Shown piece after piece: positions 25,675-33,971 of a stretch of 64,000 bases of DNA (positions are counted from its first letter, which is position 1; each line of letters starts with the position of its first letter). The translations under genes and the position numbers were made by a program. The notes beneath the pieces were generated by a model. That model had not been told where the DNA came from. It worked only from the letters and a program-made list of their open reading frames with translations, and searched no databases. The stretch spans positions 1 to 64,000 of the forward strand of contig FIZJ01000006.1 of NCBI GenBank assembly GCA_900019385.1, given 5' to 3'. Source of the stretch: an uncultured Clostridia bacterium. GTDB taxonomy: Bacteria; Bacillota; Limnochordia; Darwinibacteriales; DTU012.

Positions 25675-25940
25675 AATATCTGTGCCAAATTGCCCAAATC
25701 CAGCATTTCGCTGCCGAAATGAAAGAATCTGCGCAGAGTTTTCCGAAGCCGGTTTTGATAAGAAGGCGTTTTGGCTGACTGGTTTATGAAATCGCGCACA
25801 TCATTTTCGGTAATATTAGCTAACAAGAACCTGATAAAACGGCTGGCGTCGCCAACATAATACTCTTCTGAGCGAATGCCTTTATTCATCAGGTATTCGA
25901 CATAAGCTGTGAGGAAATGGACTTTGCTGCTGCGATGCAT
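25659..25940 (-). CDS. isolated integrase-type core-binding (SAM-like) domain protein
   Basis: A 93-residue protein whose pattern resembles the N-terminal core-binding domain of tyrosine recombinases: FLTAYVEYLMNKGI, then YYVGDASRFIRFLLANITENDVRDFI, then YQNRLRKTLRRFFHF. No catalytic domain (R-H-R-Y) follows, since the protein stops within the tRNA terminator. ATG at 25940 follows AGAGGTG. It could be a remnant of an integrase that used tRNA-Pro as its attachment site, or a stand-alone small DNA-binding protein. The clean start and RBS favour a still-expressed gene. The family assignment is by pattern only. Confidence 0.55.
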   Translation of the reverse strand: MHRSSKVHFLTAYVEYLMNKGIRSEEYYVGDASRFIRFLLANITENDVRDFINQSAKTPSYQNRLRKTLRRFFHFGSEMLDLGNLAQILKKTR

Positions 25941-26009
25941 CAAGATCACCTCTATGTTAGCTTGTCCCTGCGGTTGTGATCTATCCCGGCGGCCCAAGGA
26001 GGAAAAACT

Positions 26010-27065
26010 GTGGAAAAAAAGGGTACACTAGAGATAAACAGTATTTCATTGGAAGCTTTGGAGCGCGATTTTGTTGAAATGGAGATACCAAAATACCGCG
26101 CGGCGCAGGTCTTTCGCTGGATCCACAAGTATGCGGCAGCGAGCTTTTCGGATCTGAAAAACATTCCAGGCACACTGCAAACAGCCCCAGCAGCCCATTT
26201 CTATATTTCGGAACTTACGCCCATGGCTGAACGCACCAGCGCAGATGGTACTGTCAAATACCTTTTCGGCCTTTTTGACGGACAGACCGTGGAAACAGTC
26301 CTAATCCCCGAAGAGGACCGGGTCACCGTCTGCGTATCAACGCAGGTAGGGTGTGCCATGGGCTGTAGTTTTTGTGCGACAGGGCATGCAGGGTTTGTCC
26401 GGAATCTGTCCAGCGGCGAAATCGCAAAGCAGGTGGAGTACATTAACAAGAGCAGTCAGGTCACCAATATTGTGTTCATGGGTATGGGCGAACCCCTCCT
26501 CAACTATGGGGCAGTGATCGGCGCGATCAGATTGCTTAACTGTGAAGCGGGGATAGGTTTGGGCTTGAGGCGCTTCACGATTTCCACCTGCGGCATTGTG
26601 CCGCGGATCTATCAGTTAGCCGATGAGCAGGGACAGGTTGGCTTGGCAGTGTCGCTTCATGCCGCTGATGATCAAAAGCGCAGGCAAATCATGCCCATTG
26701 CGGAAAAATACCCATTGGAAGAGCTGATGGCCGCCTGCCGGTATCACGTTCGCAAGACGCGGAGGCGGATCACTTTCGAGTATGTATTGATTGCCGATTT
26801 CAACGATGGACTGGATGATGCCGCCGTACTGGCTAGGCTGCTGGCAGGTTTGAACTGTCATGTGAACCTGATTCCAGTCAACCCCGTTGGCGGGACTTGC
26901 CAAAGGCCCGATTCAAAAGTGGTCCAGTGTTTTGCCAGATATTTGAGTCAACACAGCATTCCCACCACCATTCGGCGCGAGCGCGGCCTGGACATCGAAG
27001 CGGCATGCGGCCAATTAAAGCAGGCCGCTAGGGAGGTTGCACATGAGAATACTCGATCGGATTGA
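26010..27065 (+). CDS. rlmN: 23S rRNA/tRNA adenine-C2 methyltransferase
   Basis: A 351-residue radical SAM enzyme that methylates A2503 of 23S rRNA (and A37 of some tRNAs). The cluster motif is CAMGCSFCATG, with VFMGMGEPLLNY and the conserved C-terminal Cys in GLDIEAACGQL needed for the methyl-Cys intermediate. The start is GTG at 26010, after AAGGAGG. The end overlaps the fhaA-like gene by 23 bases. Confidence 0.96.
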   Translation: MEKKGTLEINSISLEALERDFVEMEIPKYRAAQVFRWIHKYAAASFSDLKNIPGTLQTAPAAHFYISELTPMAERTSADGTVKYLFGLFDGQTVETVLIPEEDRVTVCVSTQVGCAMGCSFCATGHAGFVRNLSSGEIAKQVEYINKSSQVTNIVFMGMGEPLLNYGAVIGAIRLLNCEAGIGLGLRRFTISTCGIVPRIYQLADEQGQVGLAVSLHAADDQKRRQIMPIAEKYPLEELMAACRYHVRKTRRRITFEYVLIADFNDGLDDAAVLARLLAGLNCHVNLIPVNPVGGTCQRPDSKVVQCFARYLSQHSIPTTIRRERGLDIEAACGQLKQAAREVAHENTRSD

Positions 27066-27795
27066 ATCCCTGCTGGAAAACGTCATTGAGGGGAAGAACC
27101 GCAAAGGCCATCCACAGATTCAGCCCGTACAGATCGGGAAGAAGCTTGCCAAAACAATGGAAGCAAACCGGCGTGTCAGCATCGCCAAGACATATGTTCC
27201 AAACATTTATGTGATCAGGCTTCACCCTAGCCAGCTGCAGGGCCTGGAGTCCCTACAGCAAACCTTGATTACTGAACTAAAAGGATTTTTGCTGGAAAAA
27301 GCAGAAGAGAAAAACCTAAGCTTTATTGGTCGCCTTGAGCTTTCATTTGCAGCGAGCCCAGATCTGGAACCTGGAAGTGTGGATATTACGGCTGCGTTTC
27401 TGGAGGCAGGCCCTTTATCAACAGCAGAGTATTCTGCGCTCGAGCAAGGATCTTCTGGAACCGAACGCACACAGGTGTTCACCTTGCAAGAAGTGGGCAG
27501 GGGACAGCCGGTGCTTGTCATCCAGGGAAAAGAGCCACAATCAGCATATCGCATAAGTTCGGGGCGACAGAGTATTGGACGCAGCCTCAAGTGTGATCTG
27601 GTAATCGACGATCCGAGCGCCAGCAGAATACATGCCTGGCTGGAGCCGATTGACGGCAAATGGAGATTGATTGACAACAACAGCACAAACGGCACATTTG
27701 TCAATGAACAGCGCATTGATGAACGAGTATTGGATGACGGTGACCAAATCAGAATCGGCACCATCATCATGGTTTTCCAGGCTGGTGATCGCTAA
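27043..27795 (+). CDS. FhaA-like protein (DUF3662 + FHA domain)
   Basis: A 250-residue cytoplasmic protein. Residues 1-110 form the FhaA N-terminal domain (LDRIESLLENVIEG, QPVQIGKKLAKTMEANRRVS, VPNIYVIRLHP). Residues about 165-250 are an FHA phosphothreonine-binding domain (GRQSIGRSLKCDLVIDDPSASRIHAWL, LIDNNSTNGTFVNEQRI). In actinobacteria FhaA is a substrate and partner of Ser/Thr kinases that regulates wall synthesis. AGGGAGG at 27030-27036 selects ATG 27043. The stop overlaps the next tiny ORF (TAATG). Position ahead of phosphatase, SEDS-PBP and kinase fits this role. Confidence 0.9.
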   Translation: MRILDRIESLLENVIEGKNRKGHPQIQPVQIGKKLAKTMEANRRVSIAKTYVPNIYVIRLHPSQLQGLESLQQTLITELKGFLLEKAEEKNLSFIGRLELSFAASPDLEPGSVDITAAFLEAGPLSTAEYSALEQGSSGTERTQVFTLQEVGRGQPVLVIQGKEPQSAYRISSGRQSIGRSLKCDLVIDDPSASRIHAWLEPIDGKWRLIDNNSTNGTFVNEQRIDERVLDDGDQIRIGTIIMVFQAGDR

Positions 27796-27893
27796 TGCAG
27801 CTGATTCAGTATGCCGTCAAGGTATTGATTGCACTGTGGCTGCTGCGGTTTTGTTACAAGATGGTGCAGCGTATGCTGGAACAGTTTGACTGA
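27795..27893 (+). CDS. 32-residue single-pass membrane peptide
   Basis: A tiny ORF starting at the TAATG overlap with the fhaA-like stop and ending 15 bases before the phosphatase ATG. It encodes MQLIQYAVKVLIALWLLRF followed by CYKMVQRMLEQFD: one hydrophobic helix and a basic-amphipathic tail. In actinobacterial operons of the same order this slot is held by fhaB, which begins with a similar membrane helix before its FHA domain, so this may be a reduced fhaB or a dedicated membrane micropeptide. It is supported by tight coupling only. Confidence 0.5.
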   Translation: MQLIQYAVKVLIALWLLRFCYKMVQRMLEQFD

Positions 27894-27908
27894 CAAGAGG
27901 TGAGGAAA

Positions 27909-28610
27909 ATGCGGGTGGGAGCTGCAACAAGCAATGGACTCGTCCGAGATCACAATGAAGACGCGTATTGGGTTTCAGATAATGTATTTGCTGTCTGTGA
28001 CGGCATGGGAGGGCATCAAGCCGGCGAGGTCGCCGCGGCGATAGCCGTTGATGTGTTCAAGAGTTGCGATTTTTCCGCCAAGCCCCCCATGGACGCTGTT
28101 ATGGACGCTATTATGTCAGCCCACCGGGCTATTCAGGCCCAAGCCAAGGCTCCTCACTTGCGGGGAATGGGGACTACCGCCACCTTGGCCTATATTGTGA
28201 AGGATGGGACAGCCTACCATCTCTATTTAGGCCATGTTGGCGACAGCCGCGCTTACATGCTGCACAACGGCAAACTTACCCAGATCACTTCCGATCACTC
28301 TATTGTCGGTGAACTGGTAAGAAACGGCAATCTGTCGAAAGATGAGGCGTTTCACCATCCCCATCGGCATGTTGTTACTCAAGCTTTGGGAATCGGTGAG
28401 ATTGAAATAGAAACTTTTTCGGCCCCGTTGGTCCCTACAGACTGGATATTGCTGTGTACGGACGGACTCACCGATGTGGTGGCCGATGAGCAGATCGAAG
28501 CGGTATTACTGCAGCATGATCCTGAAGGTGCCGCTTGCGAATTGATTGAAATTGCCAACGCCAACGGAGGCCCTGACAATGTTACGGTAATCCTGGTAGA
28601 AATCCCCTAA
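27909..28610 (+). CDS. prpC: PP2C-family Ser/Thr protein phosphatase
   Basis: A 233-residue metal-dependent phosphatase that reverses PASTA-kinase phosphorylation. All PP2C metal and phosphate motifs are present: RDHNEDAYW, VCDGMGGHQAGE, GHVGDSRAYML, LLCTDGLTDVV and GGPDNVTVILV. The tight GAGGTGAGG RBS selects ATG 27909. It is part of fhaA-micropeptide-prpC-SEDS/PBP-pknB, pairing the phosphatase with the kinase in one operon. Confidence 0.95.
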   Translation: MRVGAATSNGLVRDHNEDAYWVSDNVFAVCDGMGGHQAGEVAAAIAVDVFKSCDFSAKPPMDAVMDAIMSAHRAIQAQAKAPHLRGMGTTATLAYIVKDGTAYHLYLGHVGDSRAYMLHNGKLTQITSDHSIVGELVRNGNLSKDEAFHHPHRHVVTQALGIGEIEIETFSAPLVPTDWILLCTDGLTDVVADEQIEAVLLQHDPEGAACELIEIANANGGPDNVTVILVEIP

Positions 28611-28621
28611 GGGGTGACTGA

Positions 28622-31135
28622 ATGACACGCCGCACGGCCAATACCATCGCAGAACTAGGCGCACTATGCTTCGCAGCACTGCTGTGGTTGTCTCAAACAG
28701 TTTCCATGGCACACGGGTGGCAGTTGGCCTCGATCTGGATTACACTGGCGGTCACGGCAGCAGCCTTAGCCCATGCCCGCCTGCCGGCAGAACCATTGGT
28801 CAATACCGGAGTGCTGTTAATCACCGGTTGGCTGTTTATGGTGCGGCTTGATCCCCAATCTGGCTGGGAGCATTGGCGCGGGATCATGTTCGGATTAGCC
28901 GCTTTTGCCGCCGCCCTGCCCTTTGATTGGCGATTATTCCGGTTCAAATACCTGGCCGGCTGGTCCGCGGTATTGCTGCTTGCCTTCACCATCATCTTCG
29001 GTGAAGAGGCGGGTGGAGCCAGGGCATGGCTGCGGATTGGCGGGCTTAGGTTTCAACCGGTTGAATTGGCCAAGATCGGGATGTTGTTGTTTGCGGCAGC
29101 TTATATAGGAGAGCATGCTGCTGTACTCTTAAGCAAAAAACAGCTGCGCCTCAAGCCTTGGGTTCCGCTTATGGTATTGCTGGGCTTCATGGTTTTGTGC
29201 CTGGCTGTGTCAAGAGATTTAGGGCCAGCGCTCCTGTTCGTTCTGGTCACTGCCAGTATGGTGTTTTTCCACCGCTTTGACTGGCGGATCTTTTTGGCTG
29301 CCGCAGCGGCCGCAGCCATAGGCGGAGGGCTGGCATGGCTCGGATTTGCCCACGTCCGGCAGCGTATCGTGTTGTGGCTCAACCCTTGGGCGGAACCGGC
29401 CGGGCTTGGTTTTCAAACTGTTCACAGCTTGTTTGCGGTTCACAACGGCGGACTTTTCGGGCGCGGCCTTGGCTTTGGCCTGGGAGCCGATATTCCGGCG
29501 GTCCATACCGATTTTATTTTTGCTTTGATTTGCGAAGAAATTGGTTTGTTGGGCGCAACAGCGTTATTGGGGTTTTATCTGCTTTTAGTGTTCTTTGGCT
29601 TAAAGACCGCCGCGAAACTGACAGGCCCAAGCCAGGTTTTGACGGTCGGTATATCACTGCTGTGGGTATACCAGGTTTTCTTCGTTGCTGGAGGAGCTTT
29701 GAACGTAATACCCTTAAGCGGTATGACTCTGCCGTTCGTAAGTTTCGGGTCGACATCGATCGCGGCAAATATGTTCCTGTTGGGAATTGTGACTAGGCTC
29801 TCCGCATCGCCGGCTCAAAAAGTTGACGCCCTTTACGAAAGTTGGAGAGTGAAGCGGGTTTTTCGATTGGCTGTGGCTTTGTTCGCGGTTTTATGGGGAG
29901 CAGCAGCCTATTGGCAGTTGATTCGGGCTGATCTTGCCGATCACCCCATCAACCCAAAGGTGATGCTCGCATACAAAAGCAGCCGCGGCAGAATCTACGA
30001 TCGCCGGGGAGTACTGCTGGCCGATTCCGATTGGGATGGGCAGCAGTACATCCGCGCATATTTCGGGCACCCAAGCTTGTCCCATGTGATCGGTTACTTC
30101 CATCCACGCTTCGGCATGACAGGGGTGGAAGCGGCATACAATTCGCAGCTAGTCAAAAACCGAGATATATATTTGACGATCGATGCCGAACTGCAGGCCG
30201 CCGTCGGCCGGCACATGGGCGGACAACGGGGGGCTGTGGTGGTTACAAACCCATGTACCGGCGAAATCCTTGCTCTCTACGCAGCGCCGTACATCGATCC
30301 GAATCATTTGAACGAGTATTGGGAGGAGTATGTAAGCGATCCATCAAGCCCATTTTATAACCGGGCCACCCAGGGGGTTTACCCGCCAGGTTCAGCCATC
30401 AAGCCGTTTATTCTGGCTGCCGCTTACCAGACAGGGCTCGCTGCGGCCGACACTAGCTGGATGGACGAAGGGATGGCCAGTTTTGGCAGCAGGGAGATCA
30501 GCAATTATCAGGGCCAAGCTTTTGGTTTGATTTCCACACAGGAAGCACTGGCTTACTCCTCCAACATCGTCTTTGCCCAGTTAGCGGTGGAGCTTAAGGC
30601 AGAGGGATTGCGATACCTGAAAGAATTTGGTTTTGGTGACCGTCCAGGCAGTCTGCCAGCCCCTCCCCATGACGAACTGGGATGGGCTCAGATAGGGATC
30701 GGGCAGGGCGAGATCCTGGTCACGCCCCTCCAGATGGTTAGTGCTGTCGGCACCATCGCCAACCGTGGTATGCGCATGGGATTGTATTTGGTCAAACCCG
30801 TTCCACCATATTGGTTGACCGGCATGTTTTTCGGACCCAGAGCCCTGGGCCAGGTTGTCACCCAGCGCACAGCAGCTCTGGTTCGAGCAGGAATGGTGGA
30901 CGTAGTGGCGTATGGGACAGGCCGGGCCGCTCAAATTCCCGGTACGGCAGTTGCAGGTAAAACGGGGACTGCGGAGAATGCTCATGGTAGGGACCATGCC
31001 TGGTTTATAGGATTTGCCCCGGCAGAAAATCCTAGAATCGCTGTGGCAGTATTGGTTGAGCATGGAGGGTATGGAGGAGGCTCAGCCGCTCAAATCGGCG
31101 GGCAAGTGCTTATGGAGGCGCTTGACAGGTTATAA
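28622..31135 (+). CDS. fused SEDS glycosyltransferase / class B PBP transpeptidase
   Basis: A single 837-residue chain joining two enzymes normally made separately. Residues 1-395 are a RodA/FtsW-type SEDS polymerase with about ten membrane helices, the essential Asp (D199 in SRDLGPALLF), HTDFIFALICEEIG and LPFVSFGSTS. After a linker and one more helix (about 413-433) comes a class B PBP: GRIYDRRG, catalytic S591 in PPGSAIKP, SSN at 646-648, and KTG at 780-782. The pedestal region is short. The order SEDS then PBP is that of rodA-pbpA in actinobacterial kinase operons. All catalytic residues are intact, so it should both polymerise and crosslink peptidoglycan. ATG follows AAGGGGTG. A sequencing artefact is unlikely, as a continuous linker joins the two. 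Confidence 0.93.
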   Translation: MTRRTANTIAELGALCFAALLWLSQTVSMAHGWQLASIWITLAVTAAALAHARLPAEPLVNTGVLLITGWLFMVRLDPQSGWEHWRGIMFGLAAFAAALPFDWRLFRFKYLAGWSAVLLLAFTIIFGEEAGGARAWLRIGGLRFQPVELAKIGMLLFAAAYIGEHAAVLLSKKQLRLKPWVPLMVLLGFMVLCLAVSRDLGPALLFVLVTASMVFFHRFDWRIFLAAAAAAAIGGGLAWLGFAHVRQRIVLWLNPWAEPAGLGFQTVHSLFAVHNGGLFGRGLGFGLGADIPAVHTDFIFALICEEIGLLGATALLGFYLLLVFFGLKTAAKLTGPSQVLTVGISLLWVYQVFFVAGGALNVIPLSGMTLPFVSFGSTSIAANMFLLGIVTRLSASPAQKVDALYESWRVKRVFRLAVALFAVLWGAAAYWQLIRADLADHPINPKVMLAYKSSRGRIYDRRGVLLADSDWDGQQYIRAYFGHPSLSHVIGYFHPRFGMTGVEAAYNSQLVKNRDIYLTIDAELQAAVGRHMGGQRGAVVVTNPCTGEILALYAAPYIDPNHLNEYWEEYVSDPSSPFYNRATQGVYPPGSAIKPFILAAAYQTGLAAADTSWMDEGMASFGSREISNYQGQAFGLISTQEALAYSSNIVFAQLAVELKAEGLRYLKEFGFGDRPGSLPAPPHDELGWAQIGIGQGEILVTPLQMVSAVGTIANRGMRMGLYLVKPVPPYWLTGMFFGPRALGQVVTQRTAALVRAGMVDVVAYGTGRAAQIPGTAVAGKTGTAENAHGRDHAWFIGFAPAENPRIAVAVLVEHGGYGGGSAAQIGGQVLMEALDRL

Positions 31136-31150
31136 CGAGAGGTTGGTTTC

Positions 31151-33088
31151 ATGATCGGCAGCATTCTTTCGAACAGATATGAAATAGTGGAGAAAATCGG
31201 CGACGGCGGCATGGCATTGGTCTACAGCGCCAAGGATACTCTGTTGAACCGGTTGGTTGCAGTGAAGATCCTGCGGGAGCAGTATGCCAACGATAATGAG
31301 TTTATCGGCCGATTCTACCGGGAAGCTCAAGCAGCCGCCAGCCTTTCCCATCCAAACGTTGTCACGGTTTATGATGTTGGGACGTACGGCAAGACGCCCT
31401 TTATCGTCATGGAATATATTCACGGCAAAAACCTTAGCGAGGTCATCAAAACGGAGGGACGGCTCGCCGCAGCTCAGGCAGTGAAGATCGCCATCCAGAT
31501 CTGCTCGGCGCTTGCCCATGCCCACCGCCATGGTATTGTTCACCGCGATATTAAACCCCACAATATATTGATCACCAATGACGGCCAGGTTAAGGTGACC
31601 GACTTTGGAATTGCCGCCGTATCGTCAACAAGTATCACACAAACAGGTGTGGTGCTTGGCTCTGTGCTCTATTTTTCTCCCGAACAGGCTCGAGGTAGTA
31701 AAATTGACCATTTGTCCGATCTCTATTCGCTGGGAGTGGTCATGTACGAGATGCTCTGCGGCACTGTGCCGTTTAAGGCTGAAACACCCATATCAATCGC
31801 TTTGAAACACATTCAGGATCAACCGGTGCCGCTAACCAGCATCAATCCCGATGTCCCGCCTCATCTGGAAAAGATCGTCCTGAAGCTTTTGGCCAAACGG
31901 CCGGCGGATCGATATCAATCTGCCGCGGAACTGAGCGCCGCATTGGAGCGTCTTGATTTCAGCGCCGGAGTTGACATAGATCAAACCCAGAAGCTGACCG
32001 TGGATATGGTTGACATCAATGAGGAACAAATGCTGGAAGAGGAGGAAGCAGAATTGGCCGCGGTAAATAAGAGGACATCCGGTAAGAGCCGAAAGAAAAC
32101 CAAGTCGCGGGCTCCGCTCGTTCTGTTTTCGCTGCTGCTGTTTGCCGGATTGATTTATGGACTTATGGTTTTCATTCCAGAATTCCTGTTTCCTGATGAC
32201 GTCCCAGTTCCCAATGTCACGGGATTAAGCGTTGAAGAAGCCGAGCGTATCCTGGCCGAGAGCAGGTTGAGAATGGCAGTGGAGCTTGAAGTGTTCGACA
32301 ACGAGGTTCCGGCTGGGCATATCATCAGCCAGGATCCGAAAGCCAACCGCATGAAAAAAGAGAACCAGGTTGTGTTTGTCAGAGTCAGCAAAGGGCCTGA
32401 GCATGTTTATATGCCGAGTGTGATCGGCTTGTCGCACCGGGAAGCGCAGCTGGCTTTGACCCAGGCCGGGTTCACGCTTGGTGAGGCAAAGTTCGTGCAA
32501 ACGGGAGACCACCCTGTGAATACGGTGATCGACCAGGAACCAAAACCTGACGAATATGTGGCTTTGGGCTCGCCGGTTGTGCTTGTGGTCAGTCAAGGGC
32601 TGGATACGATTCCAATCGTGGTTCTGCCGAACTTCCGCGGCAAGGAATTGGAGACTGTGCGGCGGGAAATTGCTGAACTGGGTTTAAGGGAAGGGAAACT
32701 GATTCCGGAGTTCAGCACCACAATTCCCAAGAATCATGTAGTTGAACAGAATCCACCGCCTTTTGCAGAAGTAGAGATTGGCTGGGAGGTTGACCTTGTT
32801 TATTCAGAAGGCTCTCCTGCCAGCGGCAAGTCCGATGCGGAAGGGATTCAGCGTTGGACCACCAACGGAGATTGGCATGTCAAGCAGGTTAGAATTGACG
32901 TTCCGGAAGGCAGGGATCAAGAAATCGCCATCATCGTTGTGGATGATTTCGGGGCAAGGGAGGTCTACCGCCAGGTGCACGCCGGAGGCACCAGTTTTGA
33001 CTTTACCGCCCAGGGCAGAGGGGAACAAGCCCGCATACAAGTGTATATAGGAGGAAGATTGTTTATTGATCGTGATTTTGTCGAATGA
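31151..33088 (+). CDS. prkC: PASTA-domain Ser/Thr protein kinase (PrkC/PknB)
   Basis: A 645-residue membrane kinase that senses muropeptides or lipid II and phosphorylates wall and translation proteins. The kinase domain (residues about 10-270) has GDGGMALVY, K39 in VAVKIL, catalytic HRDIKPHNIL and DFGIA. An acidic juxtamembrane region follows, then a basic stretch and one helix at about 321-343. Outside are three PASTA repeats (about 351-555) and a C-terminal beta-rich domain (WHVKQVRIDVPEG). RBS is AGAGGTTGG. The end overlaps rsgA by four bases. Confidence 0.95.
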   Translation: MIGSILSNRYEIVEKIGDGGMALVYSAKDTLLNRLVAVKILREQYANDNEFIGRFYREAQAAASLSHPNVVTVYDVGTYGKTPFIVMEYIHGKNLSEVIKTEGRLAAAQAVKIAIQICSALAHAHRHGIVHRDIKPHNILITNDGQVKVTDFGIAAVSSTSITQTGVVLGSVLYFSPEQARGSKIDHLSDLYSLGVVMYEMLCGTVPFKAETPISIALKHIQDQPVPLTSINPDVPPHLEKIVLKLLAKRPADRYQSAAELSAALERLDFSAGVDIDQTQKLTVDMVDINEEQMLEEEEAELAAVNKRTSGKSRKKTKSRAPLVLFSLLLFAGLIYGLMVFIPEFLFPDDVPVPNVTGLSVEEAERILAESRLRMAVELEVFDNEVPAGHIISQDPKANRMKKENQVVFVRVSKGPEHVYMPSVIGLSHREAQLALTQAGFTLGEAKFVQTGDHPVNTVIDQEPKPDEYVALGSPVVLVVSQGLDTIPIVVLPNFRGKELETVRREIAELGLREGKLIPEFSTTIPKNHVVEQNPPPFAEVEIGWEVDLVYSEGSPASGKSDAEGIQRWTTNGDWHVKQVRIDVPEGRDQEIAIIVVDDFGAREVYRQVHAGGTSFDFTAQGRGEQARIQVYIGGRLFIDRDFVE

Positions 33089-33966
33089 GTCCGCTGATGA
33101 ACCCGATTATTGTCCGCGGCATAGGTGGGTTTTATGATGTGCTAACACCAGACGGCCAGTTGATCCGCTGTCAGCTCAGGGGCAAACTGCGGCTCAGTCA
33201 TGATAAAGTTTTAGTAGGCGACTGGGTTCAGCTGAGCATTCTTGAGTGCGGAACAGGAGTTATCGAGGGGGTGCTTCCGAGGAAAAACCAACTGGTGCGC
33301 CCAGCCATCGCCAATATTGATCAGGCGGTAGTGGTCTTGGCTTTTTCCGACCCCAAGCCCGACTGGCTGTTCCTTGACCGGCTGCTGACGGTAATCGAAG
33401 CCAGCAGACTTCAGACAGTGATCTGCATCAATAAGCGGGACCTGCTTGAACATCCCGATCGGTTCCGCGAGATGATCGGGGTGTATGAGAGCATTGGTTA
33501 TCCTGTTGTGGTTACCAGTACCGTCGACAACCAGGGAATCGATGAACTGAGATTGCTGCTTAAGGACAAGGTAAGTACGTTCGCCGGACCTTCCGGTGTC
33601 GGCAAATCTTCGCTTTTGAACAGAATCGAATCAGGCCTGGATCTACCGGTAGGTTCCATCAGCCGAAAACTGAAACGGGGCAGGCACACCACTAGACAGG
33701 TGGAGTTGGTCCGCCTCTCCGGCGGAGGTCTGGTCGCAGACACGCCAGGCTTTTCCCAACTGTCATTGTCAGGAGTAGGCAAAGAGAGTCTTCAGTCATT
33801 GTTCCCCGAAATGAAGACTGCAGCTTCCCTTTGCAGGTTCGGCGGATGCCTGCACCGATCAGAACCGGATTGCGAAGTCAGGAAGCTCGCTGACTCGGGC
33901 CGGATCGCACCATCGCGGTATCAGAACTACTTGACACTCTTGGCGGAAATAGAGCGGATGAGGTGA
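33085..33966 (+). CDS. rsgA: small ribosomal subunit biogenesis GTPase RsgA
   Basis: A 293-residue circularly permuted GTPase that checks late 30S assembly. It has an N-terminal OB fold, G4 NKRDL before G1 GPSGVGKSSLLN, then DTPGFSQ, and a C-terminal zinc finger (CRFGGCLHRSEPDC). It starts at the ATGA overlap with the kinase stop, so it is translationally coupled. The neighbourhood prkC-rsgA-rpe-thiN is as in Bacillus, where RsgA (CpgA) is a kinase substrate. Confidence 0.96.
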   Translation: MSPLMNPIIVRGIGGFYDVLTPDGQLIRCQLRGKLRLSHDKVLVGDWVQLSILECGTGVIEGVLPRKNQLVRPAIANIDQAVVVLAFSDPKPDWLFLDRLLTVIEASRLQTVICINKRDLLEHPDRFREMIGVYESIGYPVVVTSTVDNQGIDELRLLLKDKVSTFAGPSGVGKSSLLNRIESGLDLPVGSISRKLKRGRHTTRQVELVRLSGGGLVADTPGFSQLSLSGVGKESLQSLFPEMKTAASLCRFGGCLHRSEPDCEVRKLADSGRIAPSRYQNYLTLLAEIERMR

Positions 33967-33971
33967 AGGGA

